From an uncultured Opitutales bacterium (lineage in GTDB: Bacteria > Verrucomicrobiota > Verrucomicrobiia > Opitutales > Seribacteraceae), in the NCBI GenBank assembly GCA_905612515.1, contig CAJQSI010000063.1, positions 1 through 64,000 of the forward strand: a stretch of DNA of 64,000 bases, written 5' to 3'. Below the pieces are notes generated by a model. That model saw only the letters and a program-made list of their open reading frames with translations, searched no databases and had not been told where the DNA came from. This document shows positions 26,596 through 36,385 of this stretch, piece after piece. A program made the position numbers and the translations under genes. Each line of letters starts with the position of its first letter. Position 1 is the stretch's first letter.

Positions 26596-26733
26596 CCTTT
26601 ACACGAACCAGGCTTGGGAGAAAGACTATTTTTTCATATGTGAATTCTGGACTACTGCATCTCCGTTTTGAGATAGTTTCCAATTTCTTGGCTTTGGCTT
26701 GACGGATAGGTGTTGTGGAGAAAGTTTTCTTGT

Positions 26734-27177
26734 ATGCCTAAACCCGAACCTGAAAAACTTTCAGCTGATGAAGCTCGAGTCGAGGCTCTGCGCGTAGTGG
26801 CGGAGGACCGTTTTCCATACCTCGCCACTTTGGATGCCGATCAACCTCGGTTGCGCCCCGTTTCGCCAGTGAAAACGGACGGTTTTACCGTGTATGTCGC
26901 CAATCTGAAAAGTTACGGCAAGACCGCCGAAATCGAGGCTAACCCGAAAGTGGAGCTATGTTACCTCGACAAGGGGCACGATCAAGTGCGAATCACTGCA
27001 GTAGCGGAGGTGTTGAAGGAACGTGAGGCGTTGGAGTCGATATGGAATGAGAATCCGCTTCTTCGTCAGTATCTGGGTAGCGTGGATAATCCTGAGCTAA
27101 TTGTCTACAAGATGGTGCCGAATCGGGTGCGGTTCATGCGGGAATGGGCTCTGGAATACCACGAAGTGGCCATTTGA
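26734..27177 (+). CDS. Pyridoxamine 5'-phosphate oxidase-like flavin-binding protein
   Basis: 147 residues from the ATG at 26734. The split-barrel pattern EALRVVAEDRFPYLATLDADQPRLRPVSPVKTDGFTVYVAN, SYGKTAEIEANPKVELCYLDKGHDQVRITAVAEVL and the C-terminal YKMVPNRVRFMREWALEYHEV match the general-stress-protein-26/PNPOx-like family that binds FMN, F420 or haem. Not a true PdxH, which is longer. The substrate is unknown. It would be the divergent neighbour of the NtrC-type regulator if the element were removed. It converges on lpdA with a 4-base gap. Confidence 0.8.
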   Translation: MPKPEPEKLSADEARVEALRVVAEDRFPYLATLDADQPRLRPVSPVKTDGFTVYVANLKSYGKTAEIEANPKVELCYLDKGHDQVRITAVAEVLKEREALESIWNENPLLRQYLGSVDNPELIVYKMVPNRVRFMREWALEYHEVAI

Positions 27178-27181
27178 ATCT

Positions 27182-28588
27182 CTAGAGGGAGTGTAGTCCG
27201 CGACCATCGGAGGCAAGGGCGGCTTCCTTTAGTGACTCGGACAGGGTGGGATGTGCATGAATTGTTCGGGCGAGGTCCTCCGCGGAGCCTCCGTATTCCA
27301 TGTGGGCTACTGCAGATGCGATGAGCTCGGAAGCGTTGCGGGCCACGATCTGGATGCCCAGCAGGCGATCCGTCTCGGCGTGGGCGACGACCTTGACCAG
27401 ACCTTCCGTGGCATCGGTGGCGAGGGCTCGGCCGTTGGCGGATAGGGGGAAGGTTCCGCAACGAACCGGGATATTACGTTCCTTGGCATCTGCTTCTCCT
27501 AAACCGACGTTGGCGATCTCGGGATCGACGTAGATTACGCCCGGTACTAGGTCGTAGTTCACATGACCGGATTGCCCCGCGAGGATCTCGGCACAGGCTA
27601 CGCCGTCTTCTTCCGCCTTGTGAGCGAGCATCGGACCTGGGATTAGGTCACCGATTGCGCGAATGCCGTCGACGTTGGTCCGAAACGCCCCGTCCACAGT
27701 TACGCTGCCTCTTTTGTCCGTGACCACTCCAACTTCCTCCAAGCCAAGACCGTCGGAGCAAGGGGCGCGTCCTACCGCCACAAGTACTTTGTCCGCTTCG
27801 AAGGTGATGTTTCCCTTGGGGCCTTCTGCCCGCAGGGTTACTCCCGATTCTCCTATGTCCACTCCCGTCACCTTGGTCGATAGGGAGAATTTTAATCCCT
27901 GCTTTTCCAGGATTCGTCGTGCGGCTTTCGCTACTTCGGGATCGAATCCGGTGGCAATCTCGGGTAGGAATTCGATAATGTTGACTTCGGAACCGAGCCT
28001 TGCCCATACGGACCCGAGCTCGAGACCTATAGCTCCTCCGCCTATTACGGCAAGTTTGGCGGGGGCTGAGTCGAAGGCGATGCCGTGGTCGCTATGGACG
28101 ATGCGTTCGCCGTCGTAAGGCATGAATGGGAGTTCGACGGGCTGGGAGCCTGTGGCCAAAATTATTTCCTTTGCCGTTACGGTTTGGATTCCTTCTTTGC
28201 CGGATACCTCGACTTGACCGTCGCCAAGAAGTTTGGCTGTGCCCGTAAGGATCTCGATGCCGCGTTTTTCGACAAGCATACGCACCCCCTTACCAAGTTT
28301 ATCGACCACGCCGTCCTTTTTCTTCATGAGGGCGGAAATGTCTATGGAGACCTCTTTGGCAGTTATCCCGTGTTTCTTCGCCCCGTGGAGGAGTTCGTGA
28401 TAAATCTCCGTGGAATGAAGGAGTGCCTTGCTTGGAATGCAGCCGACGTTCAGGCAGGTGCCGCCAAGTCGAGGGTTCTTTTCGACAATCGCCGTTTTTA
28501 GTCCGAGTTGGGAGCATCGAATAGCACAGACATAGCCTCCGGGACCAGCGCCGATGATCAAGGCGTCGTAGGAATTGTATTCGGGCAT
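27182..28588 (-). CDS. lpdA: Dihydrolipoyl dehydrogenase (E3)
   Basis: Flavoprotein that reoxidises dihydrolipoyl groups with NAD+. 468 residues. FAD-binding GAGPGGYVCAIRCSQLG is near residue 13, the redox disulfide is Cys45/Cys50 in GGTCLNVGCIPSKALLHS, the NAD-binding motif is VIGGGAIGLELGSVWARLG, and the C-terminal active-site His-Glu dyad lies in HAHPTLSE. Last gene of sucA-sucB-lpdA, 5 bases after sucB, so it is the dedicated E3 of the 2-oxoglutarate dehydrogenase complex and perhaps shared with other complexes. Confidence 0.96.
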   Translation of the reverse strand: MPEYNSYDALIIGAGPGGYVCAIRCSQLGLKTAIVEKNPRLGGTCLNVGCIPSKALLHSTEIYHELLHGAKKHGITAKEVSIDISALMKKKDGVVDKLGKGVRMLVEKRGIEILTGTAKLLGDGQVEVSGKEGIQTVTAKEIILATGSQPVELPFMPYDGERIVHSDHGIAFDSAPAKLAVIGGGAIGLELGSVWARLGSEVNIIEFLPEIATGFDPEVAKAARRILEKQGLKFSLSTKVTGVDIGESGVTLRAEGPKGNITFEADKVLVAVGRAPCSDGLGLEEVGVVTDKRGSVTVDGAFRTNVDGIRAIGDLIPGPMLAHKAEEDGVACAEILAGQSGHVNYDLVPGVIYVDPEIANVGLGEADAKERNIPVRCGTFPLSANGRALATDATEGLVKVVAHAETDRLLGIQIVARNASELIASAVAHMEYGGSAEDLARTIHAHPTLSESLKEAALASDGRGLHSL

Positions 28589-28593
28589 CGTGT

Positions 28594-29877
28594 TTAAATT
28601 TCGAGCGTCAGTCGCACGGGGTTCTCAAGAGCTTCCTTCACTTTTACCAGAAAAGTAACTGCCTCGCGACCGTCGACGACTCGGTGATCGTAGGATACCG
28701 CCAGATACATCATGGGACGTACGACTACTTCACCGTTCACCGCCATAGCTCGCTCCTGTATGGCGTGCATCCCGAGGATGCCGCTTTGGGGAGGATTAAG
28801 GATGGGAGTGGAAAGCATAGAACCGTAAATGCCACCGTTCGTTATGGTGAAGCAACCGCCCTGCATATCCTGAAGAGTGATCTTCCCGTCACGCGCCGCG
28901 TGGGCGTAATTTATTATGGTTTGTTCTATCTCAGCAAAGGAGAGTTTCTCGCAGTCCCTCACGACAGGAACGACCAAGCCTTTCTTCGTGCCCACCGCTA
29001 CCCCAATGTCGAAGTAATGGTTTTGAACTAGGTTTACGCCTTCCATCCGTACGTTCAGCTCGGGGACGTCTTTGAGTCCGTGGACGACGGCTTTGATGAA
29101 GAACGACATGAACCCTAACTTTACGCCGTTTTTGGCAACGAAGCTTTCCTGGTGTTGCTTTCGCAGGGAAATGATTGCCGACATGTCGGCCTCGTTGAAG
29201 GTGGTGAGGATGGCGGCAGTCTGCTGAGCCTCCACAAGGCGCGATGCGATCTTGCGGCGAATAGGGCTGAGAGGCTTGCGGGTCGATCGCTCATCCGAAC
29301 TGGCGGTTGTAGCAGGTGTTGTTAGTGGGGCGGGAGCAGGGCGAGGCGTTGGATCGGGTGGCGAAAACTTCACTTCTTCCGCAGGGGGTGCCTTGGTTGC
29401 GGCTAGGGCGTCGGCCTTGGTGATTCTTCCATCCTTACCCGATCCTTCGATTGCATTAGAATCCAGATCATGTTCGTCCACTATTTTACGAACGGCGGGA
29501 GATAAGTGAGGGGCAGTTGCTTGAGGCTTAGGCTTGTCTTCAGATTCAGGTGAAGGTGGCGCAGGTTCGGGTTTGGATTCCTCGGGTTTTTCGTCAGGAG
29601 TCTGTTTGTCTTCGACCGGAGCGGATGCCGGGGCGCCTGTGGCGGTTTCGTCGATGATGGCGACAACGGCCCCGATCTCCACTTCTTCGCCTTCCGCCGC
29701 CTTTAGGCTTATGGAACCTGAGGATTCCGCCGCTCCCTCTTGAGTGATCTTATCGGTCTCCAGTTCGTATATCGTTTGGCCTTCTTCGACGAAGTCTCCG
29801 TCGTTGACGTGCCAGGTTGTGAGGATCCCCGATGAAATGGATTCGCCGAGGGCGGGTATCTTTACTTCGATGGCCAT
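28594..29877 (-). CDS. sucB: Dihydrolipoyllysine succinyltransferase (E2 of 2-oxoglutarate dehydrogenase)
   Basis: 427 residues. One N-terminal lipoyl domain with the modified Lys43 in [11 protein letters not shown], an Ala/Pro/Glu-rich flexible linker (about 80-120), a peripheral-subunit-binding domain ([34 protein letters not shown]), a second linker, and the catalytic domain starting [18 protein letters not shown] and ending with the active-site [12 protein letters not shown]. The single lipoyl domain and the position between sucA and lpdA mark it as SucB rather than AceF. Core of the complex in the cytoplasm. Confidence 0.95.
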   Translation of the reverse strand: MAIEVKIPALGESISSGILTTWHVNDGDFVEEGQTIYELETDKITQEGAAESSGSISLKAAEGEEVEIGAVVAIIDETATGAPASAPVEDKQTPDEKPEESKPEPAPPSPESEDKPKPQATAPHLSPAVRKIVDEHDLDSNAIEGSGKDGRITKADALAATKAPPAEEVKFSPPDPTPRPAPAPLTTPATTASSDERSTRKPLSPIRRKIASRLVEAQQTAAILTTFNEADMSAIISLRKQHQESFVAKNGVKLGFMSFFIKAVVHGLKDVPELNVRMEGVNLVQNHYFDIGVAVGTKKGLVVPVVRDCEKLSFAEIEQTIINYAHAARDGKITLQDMQGGCFTITNGGIYGSMLSTPILNPPQSGILGMHAIQERAMAVNGEVVVRPMMYLAVSYDHRVVDGREAVTFLVKVKEALENPVRLTLEI

Positions 29878-29892
29878 GGTATAAAAAAGGTG

Positions 29893-32646
29893 TTAGGTCG
29901 TGCTTGAATCAATGCCGAGAGCATTGGTCACGATTTCGGCCTGCTCTTTCCTGTGCAAGGTGAGGGAGCCTGTGGCGGGACTAGCGGTAGGAGTCCGCCC
30001 GACGTATTCAGGGCGAACTTCGAGCTGTTTTTCCAAAATAGGGCTGAGGAAGTTCCAAGCCCCCATGTTTTCCGGTTCCTCTTGGCACCAAACGATGCGC
30101 TTGGCTTTGGCATAGGGTGCGGTAACTTCTTTGAACCGATCTTCATTAAAGGGGTAGAATTGCTCGACCCTTACGATGGCGGTCTTATTTGTGCGAATAT
30201 TTTCGCGTTCTTCAAGCAAGTCGTAGTATATTTTGCCCGAGCAGAGCACGAGCGTCTCGACCTTTTTGGGAGGAATGGGATCATCTAGGAATTCTCCGAA
30301 TTGACCATCCGTGAACTCTTTCAGATCTGATACGCAAGACTTGTGGCGAAGTAAACTCTTAGGCGTCATCACAATAAGAGGCTTGGCATATTCTTGCTTC
30401 TTTTGTCTGCGAAGTGCATGAAAAAACTGAGCCGGAGTAGTGAAATTGCAAACGACAATGTTGTCTTCCGCGCAGCCTTGAAGAAACCGTTCCAGTCTAG
30501 CCGAACTGTGCTCGGGACCTTGTCCCTCAAAGCCATGAGGGAGGAGCATGACTAAGTCGCTGACCGCTCCCCACTTGTCTTCACCGCTCATTATGAACTG
30601 GTCTATGATTACTTGGGCACCGTTGGCGAAATCGCCGAATTGGGCTTCCCAAATCGCCAGCATCTTTGGGTAGTCGAGCGAATAACCGTAATCGAAAGCT
30701 AGCACGGCTGCCTCGGATAGCAGCGAGTTGTAGACGCAAAACTTCGCCTGCCTGTCCTCCATGTTGATCAAGGGGATGTAACGGGTGCGGTCCTCGGCGT
30801 CGTACCACGCAGCATGGCGATGACTGAAGGTTCCTCGCTTGCTGTCCTGACCGGAGAGCCTGACGGGGGTCCCCTCGAGCATCAGCGAGCCAAAGGCAAG
30901 CTGTTCGGCAAAGCCCCAGTCGATGTTTTTACCTTCGGCAAAGTTTTTCTTTTTGGCATCGAGTTGTCGCTTGATCTTCGGGTTCAGGCGAAAATCCTTT
31001 GGCGGGGTGGTCAGGGCTTTGGCGACTTTTGCCAGGTCCTTCTTGGAGACCGAAGTGCCTGCGACGGAAAAGTCATATGGAATCTGGGTAACCGCAAGAG
31101 ATCCCTCGAAGGTGCTGGATTTCTTGATCGTCTTTACCTTTTCGAGGGAGGCGTCCAATTGTCGCCGCAGTTGGTCGTGAATTTTCTTACTTTCTTCCTC
31201 GGAGATAACCCCGTCCTCGATCAGTTGCCTAGTCAAGAGATCGGATACGGGCGGCATGGCCTTGATTATCTTGTATAGGATAGGTTGGGTGAAGGCGGGT
31301 TCATCCGCTTCGTTGTGGCCGTACTTTCGGTAGCAGTTGATGTCTATGACGACGTCTTCGCCGAATTCCTGCCGATAGGCTAGGGCGGTTTCCGCGACCA
31401 TTGCAACGGCGAGGGCATCGTTACCGTTTACGTGAAAAATAGGGGCTTCGATGCTTTTTGCAACATCGGTACAGTAGAGACTGGAGCGAGCGTCTGCGGT
31501 ACTTGTGGTAAAACCGATCTGGTTGTTTACGACGATGTGAATCGTGCCGCCGGTTCGATAGCCGGCCAATTTGGAAAGGTTGAACACCTCGGCAACCATT
31601 CCTTGCCCGGCCATAGCCGCATCACCATGAACGAGGATTGGAAGAACCCGGGTCCTCTTTTCGTCGCCACGCAGTCTTTGTCGTGCTCTGGCCTTTCCCT
31701 CGACCACGCCGTTGACGACTTCCAGATGACTTGGGTTTGGGGAGAGATGAACGCCCACTTCGCTCCCATCTGAAGTTTCCCTGACGGACTCATAGCCCAA
31801 ATGGTACTTTACGTCGCCGCTTCCATGAGCGGCGTCGGGAACGAAATTTTCCGAAAACTCCCGAAAGATGAATTCATGGGATTTGCCTAGAACGTTGGCG
31901 AGTATGTTGAGGCGACCTCTATGGGCCATTCCCATGACGATTTCTTCCACCCCGTTGGCTGGGCATTTCTGCAGGATCGAGTCCAAGGCAGTGACGAGAC
32001 TTTCACCGCCTTCCAGAGAGAATCTCTTTTGGCCAACGTAACGAGTGTGGAGGAAGTTTTCGAATTCTTCAGCCTGTACGATTTTACGCAGTACCCGAAT
32101 TTTCTCTTCATTACCGAAGTCGGGGACATTGCAGTTCCTTTCCATCCGGGCTTGGAGCCAACGCCGTTTTTTCGTCGACTGTAGATGGAGGTACTCGGTG
32201 GCGACGTTTCCGCAGTATGTGAGTTTCAGGCGATCCAAGATCTCTTGCACACTCATTTTTACACCCCCCAGGTAATTTCCCGTAAAATGGACTTCTTGCA
32301 AGTCGCCCTGATCGAAACCCAACCTTTCCATCGATAGGCGTGGGTTTTCTTCAATCACTTCCTTCAGGGGGTTGAAGGACGCTTGGGTGTGGCCTATTGA
32401 TCGAAACGCGTAGATCGCTCCGTAAAGACGGGCGTGCTTTTCAACGTTTATCGAAGAATCTCCGGGGACTGAGGTGGTGGCAGTCGAGACCGGTGGAGCC
32501 ACTCCGTTTCCGTCGACTCCCAAGTGGAAGCCCTCAAAGAAATACTGCCACTCGGCTGCGAGAGAGGAGGGGGTTTCGATCCATTGAGCGTATCGAGCAT
32601 CGATTTCATCAATGTTCCATCGCGATGCGAATGTTGGGTTGTCCAT
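29893..32646 (-). CDS. sucA: 2-oxoglutarate dehydrogenase E1
   Basis: Thiamine-diphosphate-dependent decarboxylase of the TCA cycle. The 917-residue length is that of the SucA family. The N-terminal E2-contact helix ([33 protein letters not shown]) is present. [46 protein letters not shown] and [10 protein letters not shown] lie in the ThDP-binding region, and [18 protein letters not shown] and [16 protein letters not shown] follow. The beta domain has [20 protein letters not shown] and [22 protein letters not shown]. First gene of the operon, 15 bases before sucB; the divergent neighbour is the MtnA-like gene. Confidence 0.96.
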   Translation of the reverse strand: MDNPTFASRWNIDEIDARYAQWIETPSSLAAEWQYFFEGFHLGVDGNGVAPPVSTATTSVPGDSSINVEKHARLYGAIYAFRSIGHTQASFNPLKEVIEENPRLSMERLGFDQGDLQEVHFTGNYLGGVKMSVQEILDRLKLTYCGNVATEYLHLQSTKKRRWLQARMERNCNVPDFGNEEKIRVLRKIVQAEEFENFLHTRYVGQKRFSLEGGESLVTALDSILQKCPANGVEEIVMGMAHRGRLNILANVLGKSHEFIFREFSENFVPDAAHGSGDVKYHLGYESVRETSDGSEVGVHLSPNPSHLEVVNGVVEGKARARQRLRGDEKRTRVLPILVHGDAAMAGQGMVAEVFNLSKLAGYRTGGTIHIVVNNQIGFTTSTADARSSLYCTDVAKSIEAPIFHVNGNDALAVAMVAETALAYRQEFGEDVVIDINCYRKYGHNEADEPAFTQPILYKIIKAMPPVSDLLTRQLIEDGVISEEESKKIHDQLRRQLDASLEKVKTIKKSSTFEGSLAVTQIPYDFSVAGTSVSKKDLAKVAKALTTPPKDFRLNPKIKRQLDAKKKNFAEGKNIDWGFAEQLAFGSLMLEGTPVRLSGQDSKRGTFSHRHAAWYDAEDRTRYIPLINMEDRQAKFCVYNSLLSEAAVLAFDYGYSLDYPKMLAIWEAQFGDFANGAQVIIDQFIMSGEDKWGAVSDLVMLLPHGFEGQGPEHSSARLERFLQGCAEDNIVVCNFTTPAQFFHALRRQKKQEYAKPLIVMTPKSLLRHKSCVSDLKEFTDGQFGEFLDDPIPPKKVETLVLCSGKIYYDLLEERENIRTNKTAIVRVEQFYPFNEDRFKEVTAPYAKAKRIVWCQEEPENMGAWNFLSPILEKQLEVRPEYVGRTPTASPATGSLTLHRKEQAEIVTNALGIDSSTT

Positions 32647-32772
32647 GTTTTTAGGTAATGCGGAATAGGCTCAGTATAGTTCCGTACGCCTGAAAACAAG
32701 TAAAAGTTCGCAAATTTCAAAATAGTGCCTTGATCGTTGACTCACGAAACTCGAAATTCATAGATAAATAGG

Positions 32773-33885
32773 ATGTTAGTAGATGGACAACTTTTTCGCA
32801 CAGTATGGATCCCCGAGGGGGATGATGTCCTTGTCCGCATTATTGATCAACGTTCCCTTCCATTTCGTTTCGAGACAGCCGACTTGCATACGGTAGAGGA
32901 GGTGACTGTAGCTATACGGGACATGTGGGTTCGTGGTGCTGGTTGCATTGGAGCAGTTGCTGGTTACGGCATGTGGTTGGCGGCTTGCGAGGCGGCCGCA
33001 ACTGCAAGTTTCTCGACTTTGTTCAAGCGGTTTGCGGAAACTCTTCGAAGTGCTCGCCCCACTGCCGTGAATTTGTCTTGGGCTGTGGATCGCCAGCTGC
33101 AAGTTGCTTCAAGTGTTTCGGATGCCCCGGGAAAGGTAGCTGCCATTCGTGCCGCTGCTCAAGAAATTGCCGACGAAGACGTCGCTGCTTGTCGATCCAT
33201 TGGGGAGCACGGTATTCGTCTTTTTCGTGATGCTTCAGAACTCAACGGTGGTTCTCCGGTGAATGTGCTAACCCATTGCAATGCAGGTTGGTTGGCTTTC
33301 GTTGATCATGGTTCGGCCACTGCTCCCATTTATAGTGCTCATGATGCCGGCATCCCAGTGCACGTTTGGGTAGACGAAACCAGACCTCGTAATCAAGGAG
33401 CTCGCTTGACCGCATGGGAACTGGGACAGCATGGAGTGCCGCATACCGTAATTACCGACAATGCCGGGGGGCATCTGATGCGTACCGGCCAAGTCGACTT
33501 GGTTATTACGGGAACGGATCGGACTACCTCCACGGGTGACGTCGTCAACAAGATTGGCACTTATCTCAAGGCGGTTGCGGCACATGATTGCAATATTCCA
33601 TTCTACGTTGCCCTTCCTTCCTCTACTTTCGACTGGTCGGCTAGTGATGGTCTGACAGATATTCCCATCGAGGAACGCTCAGGCAACGAGGTCAGCTCCA
33701 TCGAAGGACTTTGCAATGGCGTGGAAACCACGGTACATCTTCTGCCTCAAGGCTCTCACGCTGCAAATCCTGCGTTTGACGTGACTCCCGCCCGTCTCGT
33801 AACCGGACTCATTACCGAGCGGGGAATCTGCAAGGCAAATGAAGAAAGCATACTTGGACTCTTTCCCGAAAAAAAGCTTAGCTGA
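32773..33885 (+). CDS. MtnA-family aldose-ketose isomerase
   Basis: 370-residue member of the S-methyl-5-thioribose-1-phosphate isomerase/eIF2B-alpha-like family. MWVRGAGCIGAVAGYGMW matches the family RGAPAIG region, NVLTHCNAGWLA carries the catalytic Cys, DETRPRNQGARLTAWEL is a family signature, and GTDRTTSTGDVVNKIGTY carries the catalytic Asp. The 3-base gap to an aldolase/dehydrogenase fusion is more like the isomerase-aldolase pairs that salvage 5-deoxyribose or methylthioribose (DHAP shunt, DrdI/DrdA type) than the aerobic methionine salvage pathway, of which no other gene is seen here. The sugar-1-phosphate is an inference. Confidence 0.82.
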   Translation: MLVDGQLFRTVWIPEGDDVLVRIIDQRSLPFRFETADLHTVEEVTVAIRDMWVRGAGCIGAVAGYGMWLAACEAAATASFSTLFKRFAETLRSARPTAVNLSWAVDRQLQVASSVSDAPGKVAAIRAAAQEIADEDVAACRSIGEHGIRLFRDASELNGGSPVNVLTHCNAGWLAFVDHGSATAPIYSAHDAGIPVHVWVDETRPRNQGARLTAWELGQHGVPHTVITDNAGGHLMRTGQVDLVITGTDRTTSTGDVVNKIGTYLKAVAAHDCNIPFYVALPSSTFDWSASDGLTDIPIEERSGNEVSSIEGLCNGVETTVHLLPQGSHAANPAFDVTPARLVTGLITERGICKANEESILGLFPEKKLS

Positions 33886-33888
33886 ATT

Positions 33889-35865
33889 ATGAAAAGTCTT
33901 TGGAACGACAAGGAAGCCGCTGACTGTAAAGAATCCGATGGCGAACTCGGACTCCGGGCTTACTCGTCGCGCCTGCTTGGAGCGGACGAATCTCTCGTCC
34001 TTGCCGGTGGTGGCAATACTTCTGTCAAGTTGAGCGAGCCAAATGTCCTCGGAGATGATGTCGAGCTTCTCTATGTAAAAGGAAGCGGTTGGGATCTTTC
34101 CGAGATCGAACCTCCGGGTTTTGCCGGAGTCCGCATGGATCACTGCCTGAGATTACTGGAATTGCCCGAGCTGACAGATGCCGTGATGGTCAACGAGCTC
34201 AAAACCCATTGCACTCTTGCCTCCGCTCCCACGCCCTCGGTGGAAACTCTTCTTCACGCATGCCTTCCCTTTACCTATGTCGATCACACGCATGCAGATG
34301 CGGTTGTTACCTTGACAAACCTCGCCGATGGCGAAGCCCGCGTCCGTGACGTCTATGCCGATCGCGTTCTCTATGTTCCTTACGTAATGCCCGGTTACGA
34401 TTTGGCGAAGTATTGCGCCGATCTCTGGGCGCGTGAAGGTCGAGACGATCTCGAAGGCATCGTGCTACTCAAGCACGGCATGTTTTCATTTGGACAGGAT
34501 GCCCGTGAGTCCTACGAAAGGATGATTTCTCTTGTCAACCAAGCGGAAGATTATCTTCGAGCTCAGGGCGTTTGGGAACTTTCGCTTCCCTCTGAGGAAC
34601 CGCCATCCCATTTGGATGCTCCGTCACTAGCCGCTTTGCGTCAGTCTCTTTCCACGGTTGCGGGTTTTCCCATGCTGCTACGGGCCAATCGCTCTCCGAG
34701 GGCTTTGTCTTTTGCCCGAAACAAGCAGTGGACGGAGGCTCACAAGCGAGGGACCGCTACCCCCGACCACGTTATCCGTGTGAAACGGTCACCATTGGTC
34801 GGGCGTGGCATGACAGCCTACGCGGAGTCGTATGGTGAATCCTTTAGCCGCAACGCCGCCAAGGTTGCCGGCGGGGAACGCCTCTCCATGCTTGATCCCG
34901 CCCCTCGTCTCGTTCTCGATCCTGAGCTCGGTCTCCTGTCCGCCGGGCGTCGACCGAGCGACTGTGCCGTAGCCGAAGCCATCGCTCTTCATACTTTCGA
35001 CATAGTTGAACGAACGGAAGCTCTCGGTGGGTACGAACCCGTGGGCGAACTGGACCTTTTCCGCATGGAATACTGGGAACTTGAACAGGCCAAACTAAAC
35101 AAGCTAGAGACACCTCCTGTTTTCGCCGGGGAGGTCGCTCTCGTTACCGGTTCCGCATCGGGCATCGGTCGAGCCTGCGTGAACTCTCTTCGATCTCGTG
35201 GATGCGCGGTGGTCGGTCTCGACCTCGATTCCGCCGAGCCTGCGATCGACTATCTCCCTATCGTCGGCGACCTTGTCGATTCCGAATTCGTAGAGGACTC
35301 AATCGCCAAAACCGTGGAGGCTTTTGGCGGTCTTGACGTATTGGTCCTGAATGCCGGTCTTTTTCCGCCAACTCAACGACTTGAGGAACTGGATGACGAA
35401 ACTTGGAGCAAGACCATGGCGCTAAACTTGGATGCAAACCAACGCCTTCTGCGTCTCTGTCATCCGTTTCTGAAATTATCTCCAAACGGAGGTCGCGTTC
35501 TGGTAGTGGGATCAAAAAACGTGCCGGCTCCCGGTCCGGGCGCTGCTGCATATTCCGCCTCCAAAGCGGCCATGACTCAAGTTGCTCGCGTTGCCGCCCT
35601 CGAATGGGCCGCAGACGGCATCCGCGTAAACGTTCTGCACCCCAACTCCGTTTTCGATACTAACCTATGGACTTCAGAAATACTCGAGAAACGCGCACAA
35701 GCCTATGGGATGACTGTCGAGGAATACACACGTCGCAATTTACTCAAGACAGAGGTGTCTTCGCACGACGTCGCTGAGGCTGCCTGTGAACTTTGTGGTC
35801 CTCGCTTTTCCAAAACCACGGGTGCCCAAGTTCCCATTGATGGCGGAGAGGAGCGAGTCGTTTGA
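33889..35865 (+). CDS. Bifunctional class II aldolase / short-chain dehydrogenase
   Basis: 658-residue fusion. The N-terminal half is a class II (AraD/FucA-like) aldolase: GGGNTSVKL, VKGSGWDL, metal-binding VDHTHADAVV and the later LLKHGMFSFG. The C-terminal half is an SDR: cofactor loop VTGSASGIGRA, LNAG, and catalytic Tyr and Lys in AAYSASKAAM. Fusions of this type are known as rhamnulose-1-phosphate aldolase/lactaldehyde dehydrogenase (RhaEW/YuxG). With the MtnA-like isomerase just upstream, a likely reaction is cleavage of a 5-deoxyketopentose 1-phosphate into DHAP and an aldehyde, which the second domain would oxidise or reduce. No kinase or phosphorylase gene is adjacent. Confidence 0.88.
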   Translation: MKSLWNDKEAADCKESDGELGLRAYSSRLLGADESLVLAGGGNTSVKLSEPNVLGDDVELLYVKGSGWDLSEIEPPGFAGVRMDHCLRLLELPELTDAVMVNELKTHCTLASAPTPSVETLLHACLPFTYVDHTHADAVVTLTNLADGEARVRDVYADRVLYVPYVMPGYDLAKYCADLWAREGRDDLEGIVLLKHGMFSFGQDARESYERMISLVNQAEDYLRAQGVWELSLPSEEPPSHLDAPSLAALRQSLSTVAGFPMLLRANRSPRALSFARNKQWTEAHKRGTATPDHVIRVKRSPLVGRGMTAYAESYGESFSRNAAKVAGGERLSMLDPAPRLVLDPELGLLSAGRRPSDCAVAEAIALHTFDIVERTEALGGYEPVGELDLFRMEYWELEQAKLNKLETPPVFAGEVALVTGSASGIGRACVNSLRSRGCAVVGLDLDSAEPAIDYLPIVGDLVDSEFVEDSIAKTVEAFGGLDVLVLNAGLFPPTQRLEELDDETWSKTMALNLDANQRLLRLCHPFLKLSPNGGRVLVVGSKNVPAPGPGAAAYSASKAAMTQVARVAALEWAADGIRVNVLHPNSVFDTNLWTSEILEKRAQAYGMTVEEYTRRNLLKTEVSSHDVAEAACELCGPRFSKTTGAQVPIDGGEERVV

Positions 35866-35867
35866 AA

Positions 35868-36326
35868 TCAGTACGAAATTTTAATCTCTTCGGGGTCGAA
35901 CAACAAATTCACCGCTGAACCGTAACTCGCTTCTTCGATAAAGGGGGCTAGTATTTCAAGGACCGATGGATCCTGCTGGAATTCGGGCTTGGTCGAGGGG
36001 TGCGGCCAATAGACCAAGCCCTTCTCAAACGATTCTATCCCCGAGGGGCGTATCTCACATTGGTAAAAGGAGAAGTTTTCTGCAGGCATGACTGGACTCC
36101 ATTTTACATTGGGCAAGCTCTTCCATGACTTGCCGATCCGAAATAGGAGTGGAGCGATGGAGACGTTTAATGTCCCTCTGTGGTAAGAGGACAGGTCCAG
36201 TCCTCGCTCTGCGAATCTGGGGATTTGCAAGGCCAAGGTCCCTTCTGGAAAACGATCGTCCCCTGCCATGCCGGATGCCACCCTGTGTCCTTTCTTCACT
36301 ACGCCTTTGACTATCCTCTTTTCCAT
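35868..36326 (-). CDS. Conserved hypothetical protein with a RibK-like motif
   Basis: 152 residues without signal or membrane segments. VKGVVKKGHRVASGMAGDDRFPEGTLALQIPRFAERGLDLSSYHRGTLNVSIAP resembles the pattern of CTP-dependent riboflavin kinases (DUF120), in which a glycine-rich strand is followed by YPGTLNV. The C-terminal half (FYQCEIRPSGIESFEKGLVYWPHPSTKPEF) is not typical of that family. This is a weak, pattern-based similarity, and no function can be assigned. It converges on the aldolase gene with a 2-base gap. Confidence 0.5.
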   Translation of the reverse strand: MEKRIVKGVVKKGHRVASGMAGDDRFPEGTLALQIPRFAERGLDLSSYHRGTLNVSIAPLLFRIGKSWKSLPNVKWSPVMPAENFSFYQCEIRPSGIESFEKGLVYWPHPSTKPEFQQDPSVLEILAPFIEEASYGSAVNLLFDPEEIKISY

Positions 36327-36385
36327 GATTGCTTTATTCTGAGCGATCAGTCCCCCAGGTTGATCCCAGAGAGGGGCTCTAAGCC

